Origin: CAYXVU01 sp964468725
GTDB lineage: Bacteria; Acidobacteriota; Blastocatellia; UBA7656
Direction: 5' to 3'
Assembly: GCA_964468725.1 (NCBI GenBank)
Contig: CAYXVU010000131.1
Location: forward strand, 1 to 16,833
DNA length: 16,833 nucleotides
Part shown: positions 8,867 to 16,833 of the stretch, one piece after another
Layout of the letters: each line of letters opens with the position of its first letter
How positions within the stretch are numbered: position 1 is the stretch's first letter
The notes under the pieces: model-generated
The model's database searches: none
Seen by the model: the letters and a program-made list of their open reading frames with translations, nothing else
Told to the model about the DNA's origin: nothing
Program-made: the position numbers and the translations under genes

Positions 8867-10795
8867 CTACAACCGAATCTGCGCGAAATCGCGCGCCATC
8901 TCGGAGGCGGCGGAGTAACGGTCGGCAGGCGATTTTTTGAGGGCGCGTTCGATGATGGCGACCAGAGCATCGGGCACACCTTTGCGGAGTTTTTTTACGG
9001 CGACAGGCGTGCGTTTGCTGATGGCTTCGATGGTCTGAAAATAGGTGTCGCCCTCAAAAGGCAGACGCCCGGTGGTGATTTCATAGAGAACGACGCCGAA
9101 AGAAAAGAGATCCGATAGATGAGTCACTTCGTTGCGCCCAGTTGCTTGCTCCGGCGACATATAGCTAACCGTGCCTAGCAAGACGCCGGATTCGGTCAAT
9201 CGCGTTTTGCTCACAGCGCGACTGACGGCGGGCGCAGGTTTGGCCAACCCGAAATCCAATACCTTCACTTTGCCGCGATGGGTAATCATGATGTTTGCGG
9301 TCTTCACATCCCGATGCACGACGCCGTGTTCGTGGGCTTCGTTGAGGGCGTCGGCCACCTGCTTGCCGATTTCGATGATCTCTTTGAAATCGAGCGCCCC
9401 TAAATTCAAGCGCTCGGCCAGCGTGTGGCCTTTCACATACTCCATCACAATATAGGGATTGCCTGCCGCTTCACCGATCTCGTAGATCATGGCGATGTTG
9501 GGATGATTGAGTTGCGAGGCCATGCGCGCCTCGCGGAAGAAGCGGGCTTTCATGGTCTCTTCTTCGACATACTTCGAAGCCAACGCCTTGATGGCAACGG
9601 TGCGATGTAGTTCGGTGTCATAGCCTTCGAAGATTTCGCCCATGCCGCCGGAACCGAGCGAACGCCCGATGGTGAAGCGACCGATATGGCCATCAGGTTC
9701 GATCAGCGGCGGCGCTATCACTTTTTCGGTCTTGCCGTCGTGAATGGCGGCGCGGTCTCCTTCGCGCATCTCGGTGGTCACCCGTCGCGGGCGCGAGATG
9801 ACCGACGCAAAGAGCGTCGAAAAGACGCGCGCCCCGCGATCATCTTCAATGAAGTAACCGGCACGTTTCAAATCTTCGTACAGGTGCTCTTGCTCTTTTT
9901 CGACGCGCCCGTTTTCGATGAAGTCGCGCATCACCCGACGTTGCCCTTCGCTCAGATGATCCCAGATGAAACGAAATTGCCCTTTGGCCTCATCCAGAAA
10001 CGTCGCTTCGACCTCTTCGCGGTCGAGCCTGCCATCGGCCTCGGCAAGGTGGTCGAAGTAGACCGCGCAGGCAATCTGTAAAAAGTACGGGAAGTAGCCC
10101 GCAATCTCCGTTATGCGGCGCACATATCCGGCGAGCGGCAGACCGGCAGCCTCCGACGGTTGGGTAATCAAGGCCGTCGCTTCTCTGGCCGTGAAGGCGC
10201 GCAGAAAAACATTGGTGAAGATATTGAAGAAGGGCGAATCGGCAATCAGTTGCGTATAGCACAACTCCTGAAGGTCACGCGCCGAACTGGTGACATAGGC
10301 AACATCATAATTGTTAGCAATCGAGCGCAGAAAAGAATAGAACTCCAGATCGAAGGCTTGATTGGTGGTAATAGCATCGAATTCGTCGAACAGAACGATG
10401 AGCTTGCGGCGGGCGCGTCCGAACTCTTCGAGAAGGGCGCGCACCGAATCAAAGGTGGGCGCGAGTTTGGTGATCGCTTTGTCGCCCGTCTCTTTGGCAA
10501 TGAGGGCGAAGAGTTCTTTGAAAAACTCGGTGAGCGTCAGCTTGCGTTTCTGTTGCAGGTCAATGAAGACGAAGATGTAGGATTGCGCGCGATCCAGATG
10601 GCGGGCGCGCACATCGGGATGATGAATGTAGTGCAACAGGGAGGATTTGCCGATGCGCCGCTCACCGACGACCGAAAGCGATTGCGGACGCGAAGCGCCG
10701 AGTCGGGAAAAGATTTTCGAAACCTCGCGGCTGCGCCCAAAAAACTGCGCCGGGTCTTGTATGGCGACGCGATTGAGATATGGGTTCGATTGCAC
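8867..10795 (-). CDS. P-loop ATPase / winged-helix / Ser-Thr protein kinase fusion
   Basis: A multidomain signalling protein. Numbered from the in-frame TTG at 10867, an archaeal-ATPase-like NTPase covers about 40-290 with Walker A GERRIGKSS (68-76) and Walker B LIVLFDEFD (156-164). A probable winged helix follows at about 303-357, then a polar linker to 395 and a Hanks-type kinase at 396-662. The kinase has glycine loop LGSGGMGEIFEG (404-415), K427 in VAIK, E446, catalytic HRD (518-520), N525, DFG (538-540) and SPE (571-573), so it looks active. No membrane segment is seen. Kinase-ATPase fusions usually carry the kinase first; here it is last. The start is uncertain: GTG 10795 gives an N-terminus at QSNPYLNRVAI, right where conservation begins, with GGAG about 11 nt upstream; TTG 10867 has no binding site. 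It follows the acyl ligase gene on the same strand after a 155- to 227-bp gap holding a repeat. Confidence 0.92.
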   Translation of the reverse strand: MQSNPYLNRVAIQDPAQFFGRSREVSKIFSRLGASRPQSLSVVGERRIGKSSLLHYIHHPDVRARHLDRAQSYIFVFIDLQQKRKLTLTEFFKELFALIAKETGDKAITKLAPTFDSVRALLEEFGRARRKLIVLFDEFDAITTNQAFDLEFYSFLRSIANNYDVAYVTSSARDLQELCYTQLIADSPFFNIFTNVFLRAFTAREATALITQPSEAAGLPLAGYVRRITEIAGYFPYFLQIACAVYFDHLAEADGRLDREEVEATFLDEAKGQFRFIWDHLSEGQRRVMRDFIENGRVEKEQEHLYEDLKRAGYFIEDDRGARVFSTLFASVISRPRRVTTEMREGDRAAIHDGKTEKVIAPPLIEPDGHIGRFTIGRSLGSGGMGEIFEGYDTELHRTVAIKALASKYVEEETMKARFFREARMASQLNHPNIAMIYEIGEAAGNPYIVMEYVKGHTLAERLNLGALDFKEIIEIGKQVADALNEAHEHGVVHRDVKTANIMITHRGKVKVLDFGLAKPAPAVSRAVSKTRLTESGVLLGTVSYMSPEQATGRNEVTHLSDLFSFGVVLYEITTGRLPFEGDTYFQTIEAISKRTPVAVKKLRKGVPDALVAIIERALKKSPADRYSAASEMARDFAQIRL

Positions 10796-10889
10796 GCTTA
10801 CGATTACTCCGCTCCAGGATGGTGTTGGATGAAGAAGGATTGTAGCGGCAATTCGCGCCGCTCTCAATTTGGCAACGGGCTACGCGCGC

Positions 10890-10975
10890 AACGCAAAGAT
10901 GCAGAGGGGCAAAGGCGCAGAGGCGTCGCCCTTCGCCGCATCGTTGGCGTCTTTGTATCTTTGCGGCTCTGCGTT
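10890..10975. repeat. Inverted repeat built from 8-nt units (NNGCARAG)
   Basis: The left arm 10890-10925 is four tandem 8-nt units starting at 10891: ACGCAAAG, ATGCAGAG, GGGCAAAG and GCGCAGAG. The right arm 10947-10975 holds three units of the same pattern in reverse orientation: CTTTGTAT, CTTTGCGG and CTCTGCGT. Over 29 positions the arms pair at 21. The arms therefore share both complementarity and an internal 8-nt period. It lies between the ligase stop and the kinase start, both leftward. No U-run follows in the leftward direction, so it is not a standard terminator. Similar GCAAAG/GCAGAG-type dispersed repeats occur in several phyla, as far as I recall. Confidence 0.7.
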
Positions 10976-11022
10976 AAAAACGTTGCCGGGCGTCTCGATT
11001 CGAGAGCCATTTGTTGCTCTCC

Positions 11023-12579
11023 TTAAATCTGGCGTCCGGTTTCTTCCCAATACGGAGCGCGCAGTTTGCGTTTGAATATCTTTCCCGAATCTTCACGCGG
11101 CAAGGCGTCACGAAATTCGATCACCTTCGGCACTTTGTAACGCGCCAGATGTTGCGCCAAATAGTCGCGCGCCGCGTCGCCGTCGAGTTTGGACTGCGAT
11201 TCGGGTTCGATGTAGGCGCACAGGGCTTCGCCGAACTCGTCATCCGGGATGCCAAAGACGGCGCAATCTTTCACGCCGGGGCAAGCAACCAATACAGCTT
11301 CGATCTCTGCCGGATAGATATTCACTCCGCCCGAAATCACCATATCGCGTTTGCGGTCACATAAGAACAGGTAGCCGTCTTCGTCCACATAGCCGACATC
11401 GCCCACTGTCACTAAACCTTCGCGTTCGATCTCACGCCGTTTATCATCCGCGCCGTTATAAGTGAAGTTGCTCAAGCCTTCGATGCGCACATAGACTTCG
11501 CCGACCCGATTCGCGCCGAGCGCGTTTCCCTCTTCGTCATAAATTCGCACGATGCCGCCTTTGATGGGGCGACCGACCGTGCCGGGTTTTCTGAGCGCCT
11601 CTTCGCTAGTATGAAAGACCACGCCGCCGGTTTCGGTCGAGCCGTAGTACTCATTAATGACCGGCCCCCACCATTCGATCATCCCGCGTTTGACATCCGC
11701 CGGACAGGGAGCCGCCGCATGGACAACGAAGCGCAGCGAAGCGAGATCATATTGTCTCTTGATAGCATCGGGAAGTTTCAACAGCCGTACGAACATCGTC
11801 GGAACCATATGCAAATGCGTTAAGCGGTAGCGTTCGATCAATTGCAATAACTCTTCGGGGTCGAAGCGCGGTTGCAAAACGCAAAAGCCGCCGTTTTTCG
11901 CGGCATACAGACCATAGACATTCGGCGCAGCGTGATACATCGGGCCGGTGATGGCGGTGCGAAAGTCGCCGTCCGCCGAAAAGCCGAAGATCGTCGCCAC
12001 CATTTCGGCGAATATCTGCGCCGTCTCCGGCGTGACCGGATCGCGGCGCACACCTTTGGGATTTCCTGTTGTCCCCGATGTGTAAATCATGCTGGCAGGC
12101 TGCGGCGGCGCGCTTAGTGGTTGCGGCGTCTGCTGGCTGAGCCAATCGCCCCACACCGTTGCATCGGCGGGCGGCAGGCTCTGCGCCGCTGATAGATCAT
12201 AAGCCGATTGAATCTCCGGCGGCGTCGGCACAACAAAAGTCTGTACGCTTGCGGGGATGCCCGCTCGGATTTGCGGCAACAGGTCTGCGTGTACGACCAA
12301 TGCTTTCGCGCGGCTATCGTTGATGATGTATCCGGCCTCTTCGGCTTGAAAGTGCCAGTTGATCGGCACCGCGTGCGCGCCGAGAACATTGGCCGCCATC
12401 GCCGCTTCGAAGAACGGAAAATCATTGCGTAGCATGATGGCCACAGTGTCTTCGAAACCGATGCCGAGAGCGGCAAAGCCTGCGGCAGCGCGCGCCGCAT
12501 TGCCGAGCAGTTGCGCCTGACCCAATTCGCGCTCGCCGCTCATGATTTTGCCTCTGAGCGATTCTATCGTTGCTGACAT
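11023..12579 (-). CDS. FadD-like AMP-forming acyl-CoA synthetase (acid-CoA ligase)
   Basis: A 518-aa ANL-superfamily ligase that should activate a carboxylic acid to an acyl-AMP and then to a CoA thioester. The phosphate-binding loop IYTSGTTGNPKG is at 165-176, with YYGSTE at 311-316, TVGDVGYVD with D394 (ATP ribose), DRKRDMVISGGVNIYPAEIE from 408 (hinge and A8), and catalytic K500 in PREDSGKIFKRKL. Every core motif is present. The GVRR extension after the P-loop recalls actinobacterial FadD4-like and bile-acid ligases, but chain length or substrate cannot be read off. The start is set by AAGGAGG (12591-12585) 5 nt before the ATG. That site begins immediately after the stop of the amidohydrolase gene, so the two genes are almost certainly co-transcribed and coupled. 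Cytosolic; no defects seen. Confidence 0.94.
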   Translation of the reverse strand: MSATIESLRGKIMSGERELGQAQLLGNAARAAAGFAALGIGFEDTVAIMLRNDFPFFEAAMAANVLGAHAVPINWHFQAEEAGYIINDSRAKALVVHADLLPQIRAGIPASVQTFVVPTPPEIQSAYDLSAAQSLPPADATVWGDWLSQQTPQPLSAPPQPASMIYTSGTTGNPKGVRRDPVTPETAQIFAEMVATIFGFSADGDFRTAITGPMYHAAPNVYGLYAAKNGGFCVLQPRFDPEELLQLIERYRLTHLHMVPTMFVRLLKLPDAIKRQYDLASLRFVVHAAAPCPADVKRGMIEWWGPVINEYYGSTETGGVVFHTSEEALRKPGTVGRPIKGGIVRIYDEEGNALGANRVGEVYVRIEGLSNFTYNGADDKRREIEREGLVTVGDVGYVDEDGYLFLCDRKRDMVISGGVNIYPAEIEAVLVACPGVKDCAVFGIPDDEFGEALCAYIEPESQSKLDGDAARDYLAQHLARYKVPKVIEFRDALPREDSGKIFKRKLRAPYWEETGRQI

Positions 12580-12584
12580 CGCGT

Positions 12585-12591
12585 CCTCCTT
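12585..12591 (-). promoter_or_regulatory. Shine-Dalgarno of the acyl ligase, abutting the upstream stop
   Basis: Minus-strand AAGGAGG lies between the TGA of the amidohydrolase (12594-12592) and the ligase ATG (12579), with 5 nt of spacing to the ATG. The 12-nt gap is filled by the binding site, which supports translational coupling. Confidence 0.8.
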
Positions 12592-15500
12592 TCACTGCGG
12601 TGCAGGTAAGAGACGATCAAGCGCATACGCTTTCCCGTTTTTGATCGTCAGCACAACGTTCAAGGCGTCTTCGATTCTCTTCAGCGGGTCGCCGTCAACG
12701 ATGACCAAATCGGCAAGTTTTCCGGCTTCGAGGCTGCCCAGTTCGTCGCTCACTCCTAACGCCTCGGCAGGCCATAGGGTCGCCGAACGTAGCGCTTCGA
12801 AAGGGGTGAATCCGGCGCGCACCAACATCTGAATTTCGAGCTGCGTGGTAAAGGCAAACGGCACAAGCGGCGAATCCGTCCCGGTCGTTACCCGACCTCC
12901 GGCTTTGAGGACAGCCAGTACGGTCTTCCCCTGTGCGGCGACGCTTTCCTGAAAAGCAAGCTGTCGCGCTCCGGCGGCGCGTGCGCTGAGACTTTGCGCC
13001 ATCGCTTCCCCGTAAAAGGCGAGGAACTGTTTATTGCGCAGCAGCGCCGGTTGATCGCTGATGATCTGTGCCAGCCCGGTCAGAATCAAGGTCGGCGTGT
13101 AGTTCATCCGCGAGGCAGCGAGCAGTTGAATCACATCCTGATAGCTGCGACTGAGCGCCGTGGCCTTCGGAGAATACCCGCGCCGACTCGTTGCGCTGAC
13201 GTGCTCCATCGCATCCATCCCATAGGCGGCTGCCGGATAGAGTTCGTGCGATGAGGTGGGAATGCCCATCCGGTGTGCGGCGGCGGCGGCTTTGCGCTGC
13301 ATCACATCCGATAGCCGCACATACGTTTTAATGAAGTCGTATTCCAATCGTCGGGCGCGCTCCAATGCCAGATCAACATGCGCTTCGCTCGCCGTTCCTT
13401 CGGCGATGCCGTAAAAGACGCGACTGCCATCGAGCAACCGCCCGCTGAAAAATTCACGCGGCCCCGCTCGTCGCCCGCTCGCCCACGCCTCTTTGCGTTC
13501 GAGCGCATCGTAGGCATCCGCGCCCGGCTCGCGCACCGAGGTAACGCCGAATGCGAGCCAGGTGCGCCCTTGCTTTTCGCCGAGCATCAGCGACTGATGG
13601 GTGTGCATTTCGATCAGTCCCGGGATAACGGTCTTGTCGCTGGCATCAATCATTCTGCCGATGTGCAACGAGTCAAGGTGCGGGCGAATCTCGCGGATTC
13701 GATTGCCTTCGATGATGATGTCAACATCGGTTTGATACTGCGGCGAGCGGCCATCAAAGACACGCCCCGCATGCACAATGAGGGTGCCGGTCGGCTTCTC
13801 CGGCTGCCAGTCGAGTTGTAGGGCAATCACCTCGCTGCGCCCACTCTCGATGTTGATCTTCTGCAAACGCCCCATCGAAAGGTAGACGAGCGACTTCGAA
13901 TCGCCCGTCCAACTCGGCGCGTCTGCGAGATCATTGCTCAAACGGCGCGGCGTGCCGCTCATCTCGCCCTGCTCGGTTAGCGCAACAAGCGAGAGTCTGC
14001 CATCTTCGACAAAGGCGAGGTGGCGGCCATCGGGCGACCATGCGACATAGGCGAGCGTGCGCTGTGCAATGGGAACGATGCGGCGCGGCGGGCGGCCATC
14101 GAGCGGCACGATCAAGGCTTCGAAGACGCCTTCACGAAAGCGCGTCGAGTGGGGATTGAGCAGCGTGACGAGGAGGGCATCGCCGCGCGGCGACCAGCTT
14201 ATCTGGGTCGGCGGAATCGCGCGGTCAAAGACAGACTTCGAAGTTGCCGTTTCGAGATCGAAGACTTGCAACCGCATATTGAGTGGGGTGCCGCCTTCGG
14301 CTGTGAAGTAGGCAATCCGTTTGCCATCAGGCGAGAAGGTCGGAAAGCTGCCGCCGCTCGGCAGTTTGATGAGCAGACGCTCTTGGCCGGTCGCCAACTC
14401 TCGCAACCACATGTCCATCGAGCCTTGCTTGTCCGATAGATAAACCAGACGCTTGCCGTCGGGCGACCAACGCGCATGGGCTTCAACGAAGGAATCGTCG
14501 GTGATGCGCTCGGCGCGTTTGCCGCTCTCCTGAATCCACAAATCGCCGAGCGCCGTGAAGACGATGCGTCGTCCGTCGGGCGATACCACAGGCGCGACGA
14601 TGCCAAGCGCAGGGCGCGGCGCAATCGAGTTGAAATCGCGCCTCTTGCGCGCATAGGTGGGACGCTTCAGTTTGACCGTCGCTTCGAAGGCCATCGCTTT
14701 GCGCTCGCCCGTTGCGAGGCTCAATCTCTTAATCGCGCCATCCGCCGTGTAAAAGAGTTCCGTAGTCGAAGCCCACCCGACGCGAAACGGAAACACATCT
14801 TCGCCGCTCGCGCTGATGGCTCGCGCCCCTTGATCGCCGGTCTCTGCTTTTGCCCATAGCTCGGTTGCGCCCCGATCACGCGCAAAGGTCTGAAAGATGA
14901 TCTGCTGGCCATCAGGCGACCACGAGGGCGCGGCGACGATGGCGGTTGAAGGGCTGACGACAACTTCATTGCGCGTGCTTGCATTCGCAAGGTTGGTGAT
15001 TGCCCAGATGCCGCGCGCCGCGCTGCGTTCAGAGACGAAAGCGAGGCGTTGGCCATCGGGCGAGTAGGCAGGGTTGAAATCGTTGGCTGGGTCATGGGTG
15101 AGTTGTTCGAGCTTTTGTGTTGCGAGATCAAGTTGCCAGATGTCGTAATTGCCGCTGCGGTCGGAGGCGAAAGCAAGACGCTTACTATCAGGCGAGAAGT
15201 GCGGCTCGCGGTCATCGAATGCGCCGCGAGTCAGTTGCGCGAGTTGCGACCCATCCGGCGCAACTGTCCAAATGTGCCAGTTGCCATCGCGATAGGATTG
15301 AAAGGCGATGCGTTTGCCATCGGGCGAAAACGCCGGTTGGCGTGCATCGCCTACTTCATCCGTAATGGCTTTCGCTTTGCCGCCCGTTGTTGGCATCGCC
15401 CAGAGCGTGCCTTGCAAGTCGAAGACAATGGTTTTGCCGTCGGGCGAGAGCGCCAGCGCGATGTTGGTGCCTTCGGTGAGTTTGACTTCGAGCGCGGTGG

Positions 15501-15633
15501 GTCTCTGCGCCAGTGAAGTCCCCGAACTTGCCGAAACCGCGACCGCGAGCGCAAGGATGAAGAGGATCAGGGGTTGCGCCTTGCGCCCTCGGTTGCAGGG
15601 TCTTATCGGTTTCGTTGCGAGCGCAGCTTGCAT
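12592..15633 (-). CDS. Secreted TolB-like propeller / amidohydrolase fusion
   Basis: A 1013-aa exported metal-dependent hydrolase. Residues 1-43 form a signal peptide (basic RGRK, hydrophobic LILFILALAVAVSA, cleavage probably after SLAQ). About 50-605 holds roughly ten WD40-like/TolB blades marked by SPDG or close variants near 63, 103, 147, 191, 239, 351, 390, 434, 481 and 533. That spacing suggests two propellers with a break near 280-340. The C-terminal amidohydrolase, from about 617, has metal ligands H677 and H679 (HTH), probable carboxylated K769, H796, H811 and D920 (TGTDSP), as in imidazolonepropionase- and prolidase-like members. A peptide or cyclic amide substrate is likely but unproven. 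The ATG at 15633 follows GGAGGA and starts the signal peptide; an upstream start at 15738 would add 35 residues before it and is rejected. It leads directly into the acyl ligase gene. Confidence 0.92.
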   Translation of the reverse strand: MQAALATKPIRPCNRGRKAQPLILFILALAVAVSASSGTSLAQRPTALEVKLTEGTNIALALSPDGKTIVFDLQGTLWAMPTTGGKAKAITDEVGDARQPAFSPDGKRIAFQSYRDGNWHIWTVAPDGSQLAQLTRGAFDDREPHFSPDSKRLAFASDRSGNYDIWQLDLATQKLEQLTHDPANDFNPAYSPDGQRLAFVSERSAARGIWAITNLANASTRNEVVVSPSTAIVAAPSWSPDGQQIIFQTFARDRGATELWAKAETGDQGARAISASGEDVFPFRVGWASTTELFYTADGAIKRLSLATGERKAMAFEATVKLKRPTYARKRRDFNSIAPRPALGIVAPVVSPDGRRIVFTALGDLWIQESGKRAERITDDSFVEAHARWSPDGKRLVYLSDKQGSMDMWLRELATGQERLLIKLPSGGSFPTFSPDGKRIAYFTAEGGTPLNMRLQVFDLETATSKSVFDRAIPPTQISWSPRGDALLVTLLNPHSTRFREGVFEALIVPLDGRPPRRIVPIAQRTLAYVAWSPDGRHLAFVEDGRLSLVALTEQGEMSGTPRRLSNDLADAPSWTGDSKSLVYLSMGRLQKINIESGRSEVIALQLDWQPEKPTGTLIVHAGRVFDGRSPQYQTDVDIIIEGNRIREIRPHLDSLHIGRMIDASDKTVIPGLIEMHTHQSLMLGEKQGRTWLAFGVTSVREPGADAYDALERKEAWASGRRAGPREFFSGRLLDGSRVFYGIAEGTASEAHVDLALERARRLEYDFIKTYVRLSDVMQRKAAAAAHRMGIPTSSHELYPAAAYGMDAMEHVSATSRRGYSPKATALSRSYQDVIQLLAASRMNYTPTLILTGLAQIISDQPALLRNKQFLAFYGEAMAQSLSARAAGARQLAFQESVAAQGKTVLAVLKAGGRVTTGTDSPLVPFAFTTQLEIQMLVRAGFTPFEALRSATLWPAEALGVSDELGSLEAGKLADLVIVDGDPLKRIEDALNVVLTIKNGKAYALDRLLPAPQ

Positions 15634-15825
15634 AGCAGGGTTCCTCCGAGATAGCCGGGTTGGGTAATCGTGCGTATGGGGCGCGACAACCTGATCGCCC
15701 GCATCAAGCCGTTCAAAAGCGTTTTTTTCACTCTGCAAAGATCGGTACGCTTAACCCAAAGAGTCTCGGAGTATGGCTTCAAGACCGATTCTCATTGAGT
15801 TTGAATGTGACTCTTGAAGATCGGC
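15634..15825 (-). other. Spacer between the PQQ-propeller and amidohydrolase genes
   Basis: 192 bp between two leftward genes. It contains GGAGGA (15647-15642), 8 nt before the amidohydrolase ATG, and a perfect 8-bp inverted repeat, CTTCAAGA (15777-15784) with TCTTGAAG (15812-15819), around a 27-nt loop. The repeat has no adjacent U-run. The promoter for the amidohydrolase-ligase operon is expected here but I cannot point to it. Confidence 0.45.
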
Positions 15826-16833
15826 TCATTTGCCGCGCCGGATCGAATAGAGCCGCTTCTCTGTGCGTACCAGCAATCGCTCGCCTACGATGGCGGGCGT
15901 TGCTTGTGCCATATCGTCCAGTTCATTCACATGCAGCAACTTGAACTCTTCGCCGGTTGCGATGACGAAGGTTTGGCCTTCTTCGCTCAAGCAGAAGAGT
16001 TTGCCATTGTAAGCCCAGGGCGAAGTGGTAAACGCCGTTGCCCTCGGATCAATGCGCGTCTTATAGGTCAGCTTTCCCGTCTTGGCATCATAGCGGCTCA
16101 GGATGCCCGTCTCGGTCAGCGCATAGATCGCTCCCTCATAGGCGACCGGCGTCGGCAGATAGGTTCCGGCGCGCGCTTGCGACCAAACGACATACTGGTT
16201 AGAAGTCTGTTCTTTTTCGAGAGAGATGTCGCCCGTCGCTCCCGGTCGGAGCGCAACGAGCAGAGCGCCGCGCCCGCCATTGATATACAACAACCCGTCA
16301 TACGCGAAGGGCGTCGGAATGGGCGCTGCTGACATTCCCGACATGCGCCACAATTCTTTCCCTGTCAGGTCGTAGCTCACCACCATCATCGGCCCCACGG
16401 CCACAACCTCTGTGCGTAGCGGGTTGCGCCAAATATACGGCGTCGCCCATCCGGACTGCCGCCCTTTCGGCCCAATATCCCGACTCGTGCGCCAGACCTG
16501 CTTGCCCGTCCGCTTGTCAAAAGCTGCGATAAACTGCTGCTTCTCGTTGTCATTGACAATGATGAGCAGGTTTCCTTCCAATACCGGTGAACTTCCGGTT
16601 CCAAAATCGAGGTAGATCGGATTCGCTTCAAGCGGTGTCTTCCACACCATCTTTCCGGTCAAGTCAAAAGCCCACAGCCCCAAATTTGCCGCGTAGACGT
16701 AGATGTATTTTCCATCCGTGATGGGACTCTCTGAGGCAAAACTATTCTTGCGATGCCGTCCGCCAGGTGGTTGTCCGGCAAAAAACTCTTTCTGCCATTC
16801 CACCTTGCCGCTCTTCAGATTCAAGCAATAGAC
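15826..16833 (-). CDS. PQQ-like beta-propeller protein, 5'-truncated by the window edge
   Basis: The frame is open from the right edge and ends at TGA (15828-15826), giving the C-terminal 335 residues; the apparent start near 16824 is an internal TTG, since VYCLNLKSGK reads through from the edge. The fragment is a chain of PQQ/BamB-type blades, each with a DxxTGKxxW-like turn: LKSGKVEW, FDLTGKMVW, FDKRTGKQVW, YDLTGKELW and YDAKTGKLTY. Blade boundaries carry S/TPV/PFAY-D/E-G-x-IY patterns, for example PTPVAYEGAIYAL. Such proteins are usually exported; they may bind PQQ, act as scaffolds like BamB, or bind other ligands. No dehydrogenase or cytochrome motif is visible in this part, so it is not called an enzyme. 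It is upstream of, and on the same strand as, the propeller-amidohydrolase. Confidence 0.9.
   Translation of the reverse strand, partial: VYCLNLKSGKVEWQKEFFAGQPPGGRHRKNSFASESPITDGKYIYVYAANLGLWAFDLTGKMVWKTPLEANPIYLDFGTGSSPVLEGNLLIIVNDNEKQQFIAAFDKRTGKQVWRTSRDIGPKGRQSGWATPYIWRNPLRTEVVAVGPMMVVSYDLTGKELWRMSGMSAAPIPTPFAYDGLLYINGGRGALLVALRPGATGDISLEKEQTSNQYVVWSQARAGTYLPTPVAYEGAIYALTETGILSRYDAKTGKLTYKTRIDPRATAFTTSPWAYNGKLFCLSEEGQTFVIATGEEFKLLHVNELDDMAQATPAIVGERLLVRTEKRLYSIRRGK

Noticed and set aside
10160..11026. Plus-strand open frame (288 codons) opposite the ATPase-kinase start
   Set aside because: It covers the Walker A/B coding region in antisense and reads through the 8-nt-unit repeat; the composition is not protein-like.
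15634..15738. Upstream extension of the amidohydrolase (35 codons)
   Set aside because: It would place polar residues ahead of the signal peptide; ATG 15633 has a GGAGGA site and directly starts the export signal.
15777..15819. Perfect 8-bp inverted repeat downstream of the PQQ-propeller gene
   Set aside because: As a terminator it has a 27-nt loop and no T-run; it is kept only as a remark in the spacer entry.

Overview
This is about 16.8 kb of moderately GC-rich bacterial chromosome that most resembles an Acidobacteriota genome, probably of the Blastocatellia type. That placement is an inference from gene content: a secreted amidohydrolase fused to a TolB-like SPDG propeller, a PQQ-type propeller protein, a Ser/Thr kinase fused to a P-loop ATPase, an orphan hybrid histidine kinase and the C5-pathway heme enzyme HemL. 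No rRNA, tRNA, CRISPR array or complete insertion sequence was seen.

Left edge (1-840): a leftward, window-truncated small gene encodes a SWIM-type zinc finger (CxC-x8-CxH), and a second gene with a perfect Shine-Dalgarno starts inside it, overlapping in another frame, right at the window edge. A 19-bp inverted repeat (18 of 19 pairs) stands 16 nt before the SWIM start codon. Behind it lie about 425 bp with no convincing gene.

Middle (840-8856): a leftward orphan hybrid sensor kinase (GAF-PAS-PAS-HisKA-HATPase-REC) is divergent from four rightward genes. These are a lipoprotein of the proline iminopeptidase family, hemL, a six-helix membrane protein of unknown function, and an exported acyl-CoA thioesterase/BAAT-like hydrolase. 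The last ends 10 bp from the stop codon of a convergent gene.

Right half (8867-16833): a leftward block runs, in transcription order, from a PQQ-propeller protein (5' end outside the window) through 192 bp of spacer, a 1013-aa propeller-amidohydrolase and a FadD-like acyl-CoA/acid ligase whose Shine-Dalgarno begins right after the amidohydrolase stop. It continues through a spacer with an unusual inverted repeat built of 8-nt units to an ATPase-winged helix-Ser/Thr kinase fusion.

Most of the window looks like ordinary chromosomal accessory metabolism and signalling. The less ordinary parts are the SWIM gene with its hairpin and overlapping partner, the ATPase-first kinase fusion, and the 8-nt-period inverted repeat. 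I do not see firm evidence of a complete new system; the best lead is the left edge, which needs flanking sequence.
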